From: Streptomyces sp. 840.1
GTDB taxonomy: Bacteria > Actinomycetota > Actinomycetes > Streptomycetales > Streptomycetaceae
Length of the DNA stretch: 64,000 nt
NCBI RefSeq assembly: GCF_003751445.1
Contig: NZ_RJUU01000001.1
Coordinates: forward strand, 997,001 to 1,061,000
Direction: 5' to 3'
Position 1 is the stretch's first letter; every line of letters begins with the position of its first letter. The translations under genes and the position numbers were made by a program. This document shows positions 46,632 through 55,275 of this stretch, piece after piece. Below the pieces are notes generated by a model. That model made no database searches, had not been told where the DNA came from, and saw nothing but the letters and a program-made list of their open reading frames with translations.

Positions 46632-48095
46632 ATGGCATCCGCATTCGAGTACGCACCCGCCCCCGAGTCGCGCTCCGTCGTCGACATCGCGCCCTCGTAC
46701 GGCCTGTTCATCGACGGTGAGTTCACCGAGGCCGCCGACGGCAAGGTCTTCAAGACCGTCTCGCCGAGCAGCGAGGAAGTCCTCTCCGAGGTCGCACGGG
46801 CCGGCGCCGAGGACGTGGACCGGGCCGTGAAGGCCGCCCGTCGCGCGTTCGAGAAGTGGTCGGCGCTGCCCGGCTCCGAGCGCGCCAAGTACCTGTTCCG
46901 GATCGCCCGGATCATCCAGGAGCGCTCCCGCGAGCTCGCCGTCCTGGAGACCCTGGACAACGGCAAGCCGATCAAGGAGACCCGCGACGCGGACCTCCCG
47001 CTGGTCGCCGCGCACTTCTTCTACTACGCGGGCTGGGCCGACAAGCTGGAGCACGCGGGGTTCGGCCGAAGGACGACAGACGGGAACGCCGGCGCGAACC
47101 CGCGTCCGCTCGGTGTGGCCGGCCAGATCATCCCGTGGAACTTCCCGCTCCTGATGCTCGCGTGGAAGATCGCGCCAGCACTCGCCACCGGCAACACGGT
47201 GGTCCTGAAGCCCGCCGAGACGACCCCGCTCTCCGCGCTCTTCTTCGCGGACATCTGCCGCCAGGCCGGGCTGCCCAAGGGCGTCGTCAACATCCTCACG
47301 GGCTACGGGGACGCCGGACAGGCCCTCGTCGAGCACGGGGACGTCAACAAGATCGCCTTCACCGGCTCGACCGCCGTGGGCAAGGCGATCGCCCGCAGCC
47401 TCGCGGGCACGGACAAGAAGGCCACCCTGGAGCTGGGCGGCAAGGGCGCCAACATCGTCTTCGACGACGCGCCGATCGACCAGGCCGTCGAGGGAATCGT
47501 CACCGGCATCTTCTTCAACCAGGGCCAGGTCTGCTGCGCGGGCTCGCGGCTCCTCGTCCAGGAGTCCGTCCAGGACGAGGTGCTGGACGCCCTCAAGCGC
47601 CGGCTGACCACGCTGCGCCTGGGCGACCCGCTGGACAAGAACACCGACATCGGCGCGATCAACTCCGCGGAGCAGCTCGCCCGGATCACCTCGCTCGTCG
47701 AGACCGGCGAGGCCGAGGGCGCCGAGCGCTGGTCCGCCCCCTGCGAACTCCCGTCCTCGGGGTACTGGTTCGCGCCGACGCTGTTCACGGGCGTCACCCA
47801 GGCGCACACCGTCGCCCGCGACGAGATCTTCGGCCCGGTGCTCTCCGTCCTGTCCTTCCGTACGCCGGACGAGGCGGTCGCCAAGGCCAACAACAGCCAG
47901 TACGGCCTGTCGGCCGGCATCTGGACGGAGAAGGGCTCCCGCATCCTCGCGGTGGCCAACAAGCTCCGGGCGGGCGTCGTCTGGGCCAACACGTTCAACA
48001 AGTTCGACCCGACCTCGCCGTTCGGCGGCTACAAGGAGTCGGGCTTCGGCCGCGAGGGCGGCCGACACGGTCTGGAGGCCTATCTCGATGTCTGA
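46632..48095 (+). CDS. NAD-dependent aldehyde dehydrogenase
   Basis: The 487-aa protein is a complete aldehyde dehydrogenase: NAD-binding GSTAVGKAIA, catalytic base in LELGGKGANIVF, catalytic cysteine in FFNQGQVCCAGSR, and EIFGPVLSVL near the C-terminus. Being 5 bp after deoC, it probably oxidises the acetaldehyde made by DeoC to acetate, or an aldehyde derived from it. Its last eight bases overlap the next gene, a half-length relative lacking the catalytic cysteine. Confidence 0.92.
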   Translation: MASAFEYAPAPESRSVVDIAPSYGLFIDGEFTEAADGKVFKTVSPSSEEVLSEVARAGAEDVDRAVKAARRAFEKWSALPGSERAKYLFRIARIIQERSRELAVLETLDNGKPIKETRDADLPLVAAHFFYYAGWADKLEHAGFGRRTTDGNAGANPRPLGVAGQIIPWNFPLLMLAWKIAPALATGNTVVLKPAETTPLSALFFADICRQAGLPKGVVNILTGYGDAGQALVEHGDVNKIAFTGSTAVGKAIARSLAGTDKKATLELGGKGANIVFDDAPIDQAVEGIVTGIFFNQGQVCCAGSRLLVQESVQDEVLDALKRRLTTLRLGDPLDKNTDIGAINSAEQLARITSLVETGEAEGAERWSAPCELPSSGYWFAPTLFTGVTQAHTVARDEIFGPVLSVLSFRTPDEAVAKANNSQYGLSAGIWTEKGSRILAVANKLRAGVVWANTFNKFDPTSPFGGYKESGFGREGGRHGLEAYLDV

Positions 48096-48981
48096 CCAGC
48101 GACTGAGTGTCTTCAAGACCTACAAGCTGTACGTCGGGGGCAAGTTCCCCCGCTCCGAGAGCGGCCGGGTGTACGAGGTGTCGGACTCCAAGGGCAAGTG
48201 GCTGGCCAACGCGCCCCAGTCCTCCCGCAAGGACGCCCGCGACGCGGTCGTCGCCGCCCGCAAGGCCTTCGGCGGCTGGTCGGGCGCGACCGCGTACAAC
48301 CGGGGCCAGGTCCTCTACCGCGTCGCGGAGATGCTGGAGGGCCGCCGCGAGCAGTTCGTCCGCGAGGTGGCGGAGGCCGAGGGGCTGTCGAAGTCCAAGG
48401 CCTCGGCCGTCGTGGACTCGGCGGTGGACCGCTGGGTCTGGTACGCGGGCTGGACCGACAAGATCGCCCAGGTCGTGGGCGGGGCGAACCCGGTCGCGGG
48501 GCCGTTCTTCAACCTCTCGACGCCGGAGCCGACCGGTGTGGTCACGGTGCTGGCCCCGCAGGAGTCCTCGTTCCTTGGCCTGGTCTCGGTGGTGGCCCCG
48601 GTGATCGCGACCGGCAACACCGCGGTCGTCATCGCCTCGGCCGACGCCCCGCTGCCCGCCCTGTCGCTGGGCGAGGTGCTGGCCACCTCGGACCTGCCGG
48701 GCGGGGTCGTCAACATCCTGTCCGGGAAGACCGCGGAGCTCGCCGCGCCGCTCGCCTCGCACCAGGACGTGAACGGCATCGACCTCACGGGGGCGGACGC
48801 GGATCTGGCGAAGGAGCTGGAGATCGCGGCGGCCGACAACCTGAAGCGCGTCGCCCGCCCGCCCCTGCCGGGCACCGACTGGTCGGCCGACCCGGGCACG
48901 CACCGGCTCACCGCGTTCCTGGAGACCAAGACGGTCTGGCACCCGACGGGCGCGCTGGGCGTGTCGGGCTCCTCGTACTGA
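48088..48981 (+). CDS. Half-length aldehyde dehydrogenase-like protein without catalytic cysteine
   Basis: The 297-aa protein matches the N-terminal NAD-binding half of aldehyde dehydrogenases (KLYVGGKFPRSESGR, YRVAEMLEGRREQF, then PTGVVTVLAPQ and GNTAVVIASADAPLPAL) but ends before the catalytic domain; neither the GQxC cysteine nor EIFGP is present. The frame is clean with a normal stop, overlapping the full enzyme by eight bases. It therefore looks like a maintained partner subunit, not a random truncation. The last 35 residues carry a distinct tail (HRLTAFLETKTVWHPTG). Confidence 0.88.
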   Translation: MSDQRLSVFKTYKLYVGGKFPRSESGRVYEVSDSKGKWLANAPQSSRKDARDAVVAARKAFGGWSGATAYNRGQVLYRVAEMLEGRREQFVREVAEAEGLSKSKASAVVDSAVDRWVWYAGWTDKIAQVVGGANPVAGPFFNLSTPEPTGVVTVLAPQESSFLGLVSVVAPVIATGNTAVVIASADAPLPALSLGEVLATSDLPGGVVNILSGKTAELAAPLASHQDVNGIDLTGADADLAKELEIAAADNLKRVARPPLPGTDWSADPGTHRLTAFLETKTVWHPTGALGVSGSSY

Positions 48982-49002
48982 CGCACTGATGCACACACGG
49001 GA

Positions 49003-49039
49003 GTGGCCCGTGCCCCGGACTCCCCGGGGCACGGGCCAC
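49003..49039. terminator. Bidirectional hairpin terminator after the deoC operon
   Basis: A perfect 16-bp stem (GTGGCCCGTGCCCCGG and its complement) around a five-base loop lies between the convergent dehydrogenase and secreted-protein genes. Confidence 0.87.
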
Positions 49040-49046
49040 CGCCGGG

Positions 49047-49472
49047 TCAGCTGTGCAGCAGCCCCGTGACCTGCCCCACCACGGGCAGGTCCTTCAGCGC
49101 GCCGCCGCTGGTCAGCGGGTCGGTGACCAGGGCCGTGGAGACCGGCTTGAAGTCGGCGATCTGCGTCCCCACCGCGTTGTCCAGCGGGTCCGTGCCGGTG
49201 CCGGCCAGCGGGTCGAGCCGCAGGTGCGTGACGGGCGCGATGCTGTTGTCCAGCGCGGGGCCGAGCGCCCCGGTCAACGCCCCGCCCGCGGCGTCCGTGG
49301 CCGCACCCAGGCCGCTGCTGCCGCTGTCGCTGCCGGCCACCGGTGCGGCGGGCAGCGGCGCCGCCTGGGCCGCCGCGCCCCCCGCGCCGAGTGCGGCTCC
49401 CACCGCGGTGACGGTCAGCCCCGCCCGCAGCAGAGCGCGGCGCGGGGACTTGGAAAGTGCGTGACGAGCCAT
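49047..49472 (-). CDS. Small secreted protein of unknown function
   Basis: The 141-aa protein has a signal peptide (basic KSPRRALLR, hydrophobic AGLTVTAVGAALGAG, cleavage near AQAAP) and a mature part of about 100 residues rich in Ala, Gly, Leu and Asp without cysteine. No domain is recognised. The ATG at 49472 follows AGGTGGGA. A similar low-complexity secreted protein is encoded at 55276-55590; a true relation is unproven. Confidence 0.75.
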   Translation of the reverse strand: MARHALSKSPRRALLRAGLTVTAVGAALGAGGAAAQAAPLPAAPVAGSDSGSSGLGAATDAAGGALTGALGPALDNSIAPVTHLRLDPLAGTGTDPLDNAVGTQIADFKPVSTALVTDPLTSGGALKDLPVVGQVTGLLHS

Positions 49473-49583
49473 GGATTTCCCACCTGATCGGGCCGATCGA
49501 ACCATCGATCGAGTAATCGTCTGGGTGCACAGCGTAGTTGAGGTGTGATGCTCGATACCAACAAGACCTCCGGGGGGTCCCCT

Positions 49584-50267
49584 GTGCGGGTCAATGCCTC
49601 ACACTCATGTCCTGTGAGTTCCCATGCGCATTCGACCCGCGTCGTCCTCCTGGCGGGCCCCTCCGGCTCCGGCAAGTCCTCCCTCGCCGCTCTCACCGGT
49701 CTTCCGGTGCTGCGGCTGGACGACTTCTACAAGGAGGCCGACGACCCCACGCTGCCGCTCGTCCCCGACAGCACGGACATCGACTGGGACTCCGCACGGT
49801 CCTGGGACGCCGACGCGGCGGTCGCCGCGATCACCGCGCTGTGCCGCACCGGCCGCACCGACGTACCGCTGTACGACATCGCCACCAGCTCCCGGACCGG
49901 GCACGAGGTGCTCCACATCGAGCGCACCCCGCTCTTCGTGGCCGAGGGCATCTTCGCCGCCGACATCGTCGAGCGGTGCCGCTCACTGGGGGTGCTCGCG
50001 GACGCCCTGTGCCTGCGGGGCCGCCCGACGACGACGTTCCGCCGCCGGCTGCTGCGGGATCTGCGCGAGGGCCGCAAGTCGGTGCCGTTCCTGCTGCGTC
50101 GGGGCTGGCGGCTGATGCGCTCCGAGCGGCGCATCGTGGCGCGCCAGGCCGAACTGGGGGCGTACCCCTGCGGCAAGGAAGAGGCGCTGGGGCGGCTCGC
50201 CGCGGCCGCCGCGGGCCAGTGCCGGGCACGAGCGGTGCGCGGGGCGGTGGGGGGCCGCTCGTCCTGA
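49584..50267 (+). CDS. Uridine kinase-like P-loop protein
   Basis: About 227 residues follow the GTG at 49584, preceded by GGGGGG at a suitable distance; the frame is open from 49545, so the start is uncertain. The N-terminus has a Walker A GPSGSGKSS, then LRLDDFYKEADDP, an aspartate-rich phosphoribulokinase/uridine kinase motif, and YDIATSSRTG. The family phosphorylates uridine or related compounds, but the substrate of this actinobacterial branch is not established. It fits the nucleoside theme of the deoC neighbourhood. Confidence 0.83.
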   Translation: MRVNASHSCPVSSHAHSTRVVLLAGPSGSGKSSLAALTGLPVLRLDDFYKEADDPTLPLVPDSTDIDWDSARSWDADAAVAAITALCRTGRTDVPLYDIATSSRTGHEVLHIERTPLFVAEGIFAADIVERCRSLGVLADALCLRGRPTTTFRRRLLRDLREGRKSVPFLLRRGWRLMRSERRIVARQAELGAYPCGKEEALGRLAAAAAGQCRARAVRGAVGGRSS

Positions 50268-50279
50268 ACGGCCCCCCAC
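50247..50279 (+). terminator. Hairpin overlapping the end of the kinase gene
   Basis: GTGGGGGGCCG and CGGCCCCCCAC form an 11-bp stem; the kinase stop codon lies in the loop. It precedes the convergent sigQ gene. Confidence 0.78.
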
Positions 50280-50418
50280 ACGCACGCGCCGACGGGGCCG
50301 GACAGGACCCCCCGGCCCGTCCGACCCCGTCGGCGTTCTCCCCCGTGCGCCGCCGCCTCCCCCGAAGCGACGACCCCGTTTCCCCCCGTATCCCCGTTCC
50401 CCGTATCCCCCCGTTGCC

Positions 50419-51180
50419 TCAGGCCACCAGCTCGCCGAAGGACTCCTCCTCGTCACGGCCGAAGCTGAGGACCTCGTCCTCACGCAGCCGGCGGAGCGAC
50501 CGCCAGATGCTGGACTTCACCGTGCCGACACTGATGTCGAGGATGGCCGCGATCTCCGGGTCCGTACGGCCCTCGTAGTAGCGCAGGACCAGCATCGTGC
50601 GCTGGAGCTCCGGCAGTCGCGCCAGCGCCTGCCAGAGCACGGCACGCAGCTCGGTACCGCGCATCGCGTCCGTGTCGCCCGCCGTCTCCGGCAGCTCCTC
50701 GGTCGGGTATTCGTTCAGCTTGCGCCTGCGCCAGGCGCTGATGTGCAGATTCGTCATGGTGCGGCGCAGATAGCCGCCGACCGCCGCCTTGTCACTGATC
50801 CGGTCCCACGCCCGGTACGTCGAGAAGAGGGCGCTCTGCAGCAGGTCCTCGGCCTCGAACCGGTCGCCGGTCAGGTGATAGGCGGTGGCGTACAGGGAGG
50901 CGCGGCGTTCCCTGACGTAGGCCGTGAACACCGCTTCGGCGTCCTCGTCCCGCGCCGGGGCCTGCCGCTCCCCCGTGGCCTCCCCGTACGTGCTTCCCCC
51001 GTTGCTCCCGCCCGTTGGGGCGGGTGCGTCCACAACCGTCATGTACGACGGGTGCTGACGCCCAGCGCCGCGAACGCACCCCCGCCCGTTCAATGCGGCG
51101 CCGGACTTCTCTGCGGTCCGCCCGACGTCGTGGAGACGCGTGACAACTGCGCTTGCGGTGATGCTGTGAGTTGCGTTCAT
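50419..51180 (-). CDS. sigQ: SigE-type ECF sigma factor SigQ
   Basis: The 253-aa protein has ECF sigma region 2 (VFTAYVRERRASLYATAYHL, then FEAEDLLQSALFSTYRAWDRI) and region 4 (LPELQRTMLVLRYYEGRTDPE, then IAAILDISVGTVKSSIWRSLRRL), with a 90-residue variable N-terminus. In S. coelicolor sigQ is divergent from afsQ1 and is an AfsQ1 target; loss or overexpression affects antibiotic production. The ATG at 51180 follows GGGGGG. The gap to afsQ1 holds an AfsQ1-type box. Confidence 0.93.
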   Translation of the reverse strand: MNATHSITASAVVTRLHDVGRTAEKSGAALNGRGCVRGAGRQHPSYMTVVDAPAPTGGSNGGSTYGEATGERQAPARDEDAEAVFTAYVRERRASLYATAYHLTGDRFEAEDLLQSALFSTYRAWDRISDKAAVGGYLRRTMTNLHISAWRRRKLNEYPTEELPETAGDTDAMRGTELRAVLWQALARLPELQRTMLVLRYYEGRTDPEIAAILDISVGTVKSSIWRSLRRLREDEVLSFGRDEEESFGELVA

Positions 51181-51263
51181 CTCGCGCCCCCCGTCGGTGG
51201 AGTCCGTCCGTTCCTTGTGACAACGAGCTTGCCGGGGCAGTTTCATGGCGCTGTCCCCCGACT

Positions 51264-51279
51264 GTCACAGGCCTGTCAC
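51264..51279. promoter_or_regulatory. AfsQ1 box GTCAC-N6-GTCAC between sigQ and afsQ1
   Basis: GTCAC at 51264 and 51275 are separated by AGGCCT, six bases, exactly fitting the published GTnAC-N6-GTnAC consensus of AfsQ1. The site lies 84 bp upstream of the sigQ start and about 94 bp upstream of afsQ1, where it could control both. Confidence 0.82.
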
Positions 51280-51372
51280 AGGGCCCTGTGAGGACACGAT
51301 CAAGGGGTGCCCGACGCATAAGAGGGGACCAACTGTCGAACTAGGGCTCCCCCATGGGTCAGAATGACCAGC

Positions 51373-52050
51373 GTGCCTTTCCTGTTGCTGATCGAGGACG
51401 ACGACGCCATCCGCACGGCCCTCGAACTCTCGCTGTCACGCCAGGGCCACCGTGTGGCCACCGCGGCGACGGGAGAGGACGGCCTCAACCTGCTGCGAGA
51501 ACAGCGGCCCGACCTGGTCGTGCTGGATGTGATGCTGCCCGGAATCGATGGATTCGAGGTGTGCCGGCGCATCCGGCGCACCGACCAGTTGCCGATCATC
51601 CTGCTGACCGCGCGCAGCGACGACATCGACGTCGTGGTCGGGCTGGAGTCCGGTGCCGACGACTATGTGGTGAAACCCGTGCAGGGCCGGGTGCTCGACG
51701 CCCGGATCCGCGCGGTGCTGCGCCGGGGCGAGCGCGAGTCCACGGACTCCGCGACGTTCGGGAACGTGGTGATCGACCGGTCCGCCATGACCGTCACCAA
51801 GAACGGGGAGGATCTCCAGCTCACGCCGACCGAGCTGCGCCTCCTGCTCGAACTGAGCCGCCGCCCCGGCCAGGCCCTGTCCCGGCAGCAGTTGCTGCGC
51901 CTGGTCTGGGAGCACGACTACCTCGGTGACTCCCGGCTGGTGGACGCCTGCGTCCAGCGGCTGCGCGCGAAGGTGGAGGACGTGCCGTCCTCGCCGACCC
52001 TGATCCGTACCGTGCGGGGCGTGGGATACCGGCTGGACTCTCCGCAGTGA
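51373..52050 (+). CDS. afsQ1: Two-component response regulator AfsQ1
   Basis: The 225-aa OmpR-type regulator has receiver acidic residues in LLLIEDDDA, phospho-acceptor D52 (VVLDVMLPG), T and K switch residues (LLTARSD, DDYVVKPV) and a C-terminal winged helix (LTPTELRLLLELSRRPGQALS). With AfsQ2 it controls antibiotic and nitrogen genes in S. coelicolor on glutamate-containing medium. The GTG at 51373 gives the length I recall for the homologue; an ATG three codons earlier is possible. The stop overlaps the afsQ2 start (GTGA). Confidence 0.95.
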   Translation: MPFLLLIEDDDAIRTALELSLSRQGHRVATAATGEDGLNLLREQRPDLVVLDVMLPGIDGFEVCRRIRRTDQLPIILLTARSDDIDVVVGLESGADDYVVKPVQGRVLDARIRAVLRRGERESTDSATFGNVVIDRSAMTVTKNGEDLQLTPTELRLLLELSRRPGQALSRQQLLRLVWEHDYLGDSRLVDACVQRLRAKVEDVPSSPTLIRTVRGVGYRLDSPQ

Positions 52051-53585
52051 GCACGGCTGTGCGGCGGGGCCTGCGCGCCGGGCTCCGCTGGACCAGCCTG
52101 CGGTTGCGGCTCGTCGTCGTGTTCGCGCTGGTGGCGCTGACCGCCGCGGTATCCGCCTCCGGGATCGCGTACTGGCTGAACCGCGAGGCGGTGCTGACCC
52201 GTACCCAGGACTCGGCGCTCGGGGACTTCCGCCAGGAGATGCAGAACCGGGCGGCCTCGCTGCCGCCCCGCCCCACCAAGGACGACCTGGAGCACGCCGC
52301 CGCGCAGATGGCGAGCAGCAGCCCCGGTTACAGCGTGCTGCTGATCGACGAGCGCGATCCCGGCAAGCCGATCGTCGGCAACTCCGACGTGGACACCTTC
52401 ACCCGGGACAACGTGCCGGAGTCGCTGCGGAAGCAGGTCGCCAAGAAGCAGCCGGTGAAGGCGGGCAACAAGTACCAGTACCACGTGTTCTGGCAGCGGA
52501 CCTCGATCCGCGGCACCCCGTATCTCGTCGGCGGTACGAAGATCATCGGCGGTGGCCCGACCGGGTACATGCTCAAGTCCCTCGACCAGGAACGGCAGGA
52601 CCTGAACTCCCTCGCCTGGTCGCTGGGGATCGCCACCGCGCTCGCGCTCGTCGGCTCCGCGCTGCTCGCGCAGGCCGCGGCGACGACCGTGCTGCGTCCG
52701 GTCCAGCGGCTCGGTGACGCCGCCCGCAAGCTGGGCGAGGGCAAGCTGGACACCCGCCTGGTGGTGTCCGGGACCGATGAACTGGCCGATCTGTCAAGGA
52801 CGTTCAACAGGACGGCGAGTTCGCTGGAGAAGAAGGTCGCGGACATGACCGCGCGGGAGGAGTCCAGCCGCCGCTTCGTCGCCGACATGTCGCACGAGCT
52901 GCGCACCCCGCTCACCGCGATCACGGCGGTGGCCGAGGTGCTGGAGGACGAGGCCGACAGCCTCGACCCGATGATCGCGCCGGCCGTGCACCTGGTGGTC
53001 AGCGAGACCCGGCGGCTCAACGACCTGGTGGAGAACCTGATGGAGGTCACCCGCTTCGACGCGGGCACCGCCCGTCTCGTCCTGGACACCGTGGACGTGG
53101 CCGACCAGGTGACGGCCTGCATAGACGTGCGGGCCTGGCTGGACGCGGTGGATCTGGACGCCGAGCGCGGCATGATGGTCCGCCTCGATCCGCGCCGGCT
53201 CGACGTGATCCTGGCGAACCTGATCGGCAACGCGCTGAAGCACGGCGGCTCCCCGGTCCGGGTCACGGTCCGCACGGAGGGCGACGAGCTGGTCATCCAG
53301 GTCCGCGACCACGGCCCCGGCATCCCCGAGGACGTACTGCCCCACGTCTTCGACCGCTTCTACAAGGCCAGCGCGTCCCGGCCGCGCTCCGAGGGCAGCG
53401 GACTCGGGCTGTCGATCGCCATGGAGAACGCGCACATCCACGGCGGTGACATCACCGCCGCGAACTCGCCGGACGGCGACGGCGCCGTGTTCGTACTGCG
53501 CCTGCCGCGCGACGCGGAGGCGCTGAGCCGCAGCGCCGACGGACATGACGCGGAGATCCCGGACCAGGAGGACGACGCGACGTGA
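52047..53585 (+). CDS. afsQ2: Sensor histidine kinase AfsQ2
   Basis: The 512-aa membrane kinase has a first transmembrane helix at about residues 27-50, an extracytoplasmic sensor domain of about 140 residues, a second helix (ALALVGSALLAQAAATTVL), a HAMP linker (RPVQRLGDAARKLGEG), the phospho-acceptor H283 in MSHELRTPLTAI, and the ATP-binding N- and G-boxes (NLIGNALKHGG, DHGPGIPE, GSGLGLSIA). It phosphorylates AfsQ1. It overlaps afsQ1 by four bases and the downstream lipoprotein gene by four, showing strict operon coupling. Confidence 0.95.
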   Translation: MSTAVRRGLRAGLRWTSLRLRLVVVFALVALTAAVSASGIAYWLNREAVLTRTQDSALGDFRQEMQNRAASLPPRPTKDDLEHAAAQMASSSPGYSVLLIDERDPGKPIVGNSDVDTFTRDNVPESLRKQVAKKQPVKAGNKYQYHVFWQRTSIRGTPYLVGGTKIIGGGPTGYMLKSLDQERQDLNSLAWSLGIATALALVGSALLAQAAATTVLRPVQRLGDAARKLGEGKLDTRLVVSGTDELADLSRTFNRTASSLEKKVADMTAREESSRRFVADMSHELRTPLTAITAVAEVLEDEADSLDPMIAPAVHLVVSETRRLNDLVENLMEVTRFDAGTARLVLDTVDVADQVTACIDVRAWLDAVDLDAERGMMVRLDPRRLDVILANLIGNALKHGGSPVRVTVRTEGDELVIQVRDHGPGIPEDVLPHVFDRFYKASASRPRSEGSGLGLSIAMENAHIHGGDITAANSPDGDGAVFVLRLPRDAEALSRSADGHDAEIPDQEDDAT

Positions 53586-54199
53586 TACGCAGCGAAGGCC
53601 GGGGCCGACGCCTCGCCGCGGCGGTGGCCGGGGCCGTGCTGTGCGCGGCGCTGGCCGCGGGCTGCGGGATCAGGACGACCTCGGTGCCGGTCGACGCCGG
53701 GCCCGCGCCGTCCCGGGTGCCGTGCGAGACGCCCTCGCCGGACAGCACCGCCCAGCCGAGCCAGAGCATCGGCGCCGAGGTCTATCTCGTCTGCAACTCG
53801 CAGCTGGTCACGGTCGACCGCACGGTCGAGGTCCAGGAGGCGAAGGCCGGCCGGCTCACGCTGGCGGTCGCCCTCCTGAACGAGCTGCGCAAGGAGCCGC
53901 CGGCGCCCGAGCGGCAGGCGGGCTTCACCACGGACGTCCCCGCCACGCTGCGGGTCAGCGGCCCCCGCACGGGCGACCCGAAGGGTGCGCTGCGGCTCAG
54001 CGAGCAGCCGGAGGACCTGACGCCCGAGGCGCTGGCCCAGATCGTCTGCACGTACACGGAGAGCGATCCGCTCGTCCAGGACGGCACGGTGCTGCTCGGC
54101 GGCCCGGGGGCGTACGCGGCGCGCGGCTATCTGTGCACCGCCGAGACGAAGGCCAGCCCCAAGGCGGTCCCGACGCTGGGCGCGGTCCGGCTGTCGTGA
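53582..54199 (+). CDS. afsQ3: AfsQ-operon lipoprotein
   Basis: The 205-aa protein starts with a signal peptide and lipobox LAAGCG at about residue 28, then a domain with conserved cysteines (PCETP, LVCNSQ, IVCTYT, YLCTAE) that probably pair outside the cell. The gene overlaps afsQ2 by four bases, so its product is made with the kinase and may modulate sensing at the membrane; LpqB-type lipoproteins do this for MtrB. The homologue in S. coelicolor is called AfsQ3 as I recall; direct function is unproven. Confidence 0.88.
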   Translation: MIRSEGRGRRLAAAVAGAVLCAALAAGCGIRTTSVPVDAGPAPSRVPCETPSPDSTAQPSQSIGAEVYLVCNSQLVTVDRTVEVQEAKAGRLTLAVALLNELRKEPPAPERQAGFTTDVPATLRVSGPRTGDPKGALRLSEQPEDLTPEALAQIVCTYTESDPLVQDGTVLLGGPGAYAARGYLCTAETKASPKAVPTLGAVRLS

Positions 54200-54341
54200 G
54201 CGTGGTCCACCTGTTCTGAGGCCGGTCGGGCTGCCCCGAGCAGGCAGTCGGCCGCCTCGTACCGTGCTCCGGCGCGGGGGTGAGGCAGGTCTCCCCCGGG
54301 GGAGCGGAACCGATCCTGCCGCTGCCCGCGTCTTGGGAATC

Positions 54342-54890
54342 GTGCGTCAAGGTTCGGGCGGCCAAGCCGTCATCCGCTTCCGCGCGGCCGGAGTGTCACT
54401 CCTCCTCGCGCATCTGCTGCTCGTCGGGTGGCTGACTCTTCGCCCGCTGGACGTGCCGTGGATGACCGCCGCCAACTTCTCACCGTTCGCCGGCATCAGG
54501 GCCGATCTGACCCTGGGCCCGGCCGCCGCCGCCCACCGGATCGGCAAGGAGCTCCTGCTGCTCGCGCCGCTGGGCGTGCTGCTGCCGATGGCCGGCGGCC
54601 GGCTCTCCGTCTCGCCGTGGGCCTCGCTCGCCCGTACCGTCACGGCCGGGGCGCTGATCTCGCTGGGCATCGAGTTGGGCCAGACCGGGGTGCCGGGTCA
54701 GGTCGTCGACGTCGACTCGCTGATCCTGAACACGGTCGGTGTGGCACTCGCCCACGCACTGTTCGTCCCCGCGTGCCGGGCGCGGCTGCGCCGTCGCACC
54801 CGGGGCGGCGTCAGGGTGCTGCCCCCGGCCGGCCGCGAGGTCCCTCAGGGGTCGACCCCGACGATTTCCGGGGTCGGCATCGCCCCGTAG
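54342..54890 (+). CDS. VanZ-family membrane protein
   Basis: The 182-aa protein has four helices in the VanZ pattern: AAGVSLLLAHLLLVGWLTL with R-P after it, a loop NFSPFAGIRADL, then IGKELLLLAPLGVLLPM, and SLGIELGQTGVPGQVVDVDSLILNTVGV, the conserved E-x-x-Q and D-x-x-D-x-x-x-N-x-x-G. VanZ proteins affect teicoplanin resistance and lipid II related processes in some bacteria. The GTG at 54342 is chosen as the first codon before the basic start (VRQGSGG). It probably has its own promoter after afsQ3. Confidence 0.87.
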   Translation: MRQGSGGQAVIRFRAAGVSLLLAHLLLVGWLTLRPLDVPWMTAANFSPFAGIRADLTLGPAAAAHRIGKELLLLAPLGVLLPMAGGRLSVSPWASLARTVTAGALISLGIELGQTGVPGQVVDVDSLILNTVGVALAHALFVPACRARLRRRTRGGVRVLPPAGREVPQGSTPTISGVGIAP

Positions 54891-54982
54891 AGCGATGCCC
54901 CGGCCCTGCCGTCCGAGCCATCCTGGATACATCGGAGGGCGATCCGCCGCTCCCCGGGAAACGGTTCGCGAAGGAGCTCACC

Positions 54983-55186
54983 ATGGCCGCACTTGCCCGC
55001 CCCCGTGACGGACGCATGATCGGCGGAGTGTGCGCGGCGCTGGCCCGGCGCTTCGGCACCTCCGCGGGAACCATGCGCGTCATCTTCCTCGTCTCGTGCC
55101 TGCTGCCCGGCCCGCAGTTCCTGCTCTACCTGGCGCTGTGGGTGCTGCTCCCCGAGGAGCGGTCCTCGTCCGCCGGCGCCTGGTAG
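54983..55186 (+). CDS. PspC-domain small protein
   Basis: The 67-aa protein matches the PspC domain: LARPRDGRMIGGVCAALARR with the GGVCAGLA-type motif, FGTSAGTMRVIFLVSCLLPGP as helix, and LLYLALWVLLPEE at the end. PspC proteins take part in envelope stress signalling with LiaF/MacS-type partners, or stand alone. The AAGGAG site precedes the ATG by seven bases. A strong hairpin follows 28 bp later. Confidence 0.9.
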   Translation: MAALARPRDGRMIGGVCAALARRFGTSAGTMRVIFLVSCLLPGPQFLLYLALWVLLPEERSSSAGAW

Positions 55187-55213
55187 CCGGGCCGCGCCGC
55201 CGTCCTTGCCGTA

Positions 55214-55264
55214 CACATGCCTGTGGGCGGGCACCCCGGAAGGGTGTCCGCCCACAGGCATGTG
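55214..55264. terminator. Hairpin terminator, PspC / secreted protein
   Basis: A perfect 17-bp outer stem (CACATGCCTGTGGGCGG and its complement) contains a further CACCC/GGGTG pairing in its loop. It lies between the convergent PspC and secreted-protein genes. Confidence 0.87.
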
Positions 55265-55275
55265 CCGTACGGGTG

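Noticed and set aside
54185..54300. GGCTGCC/GGCAG partial stem after afsQ3 as terminator
   Set aside because: Stem too short and mismatched to support.
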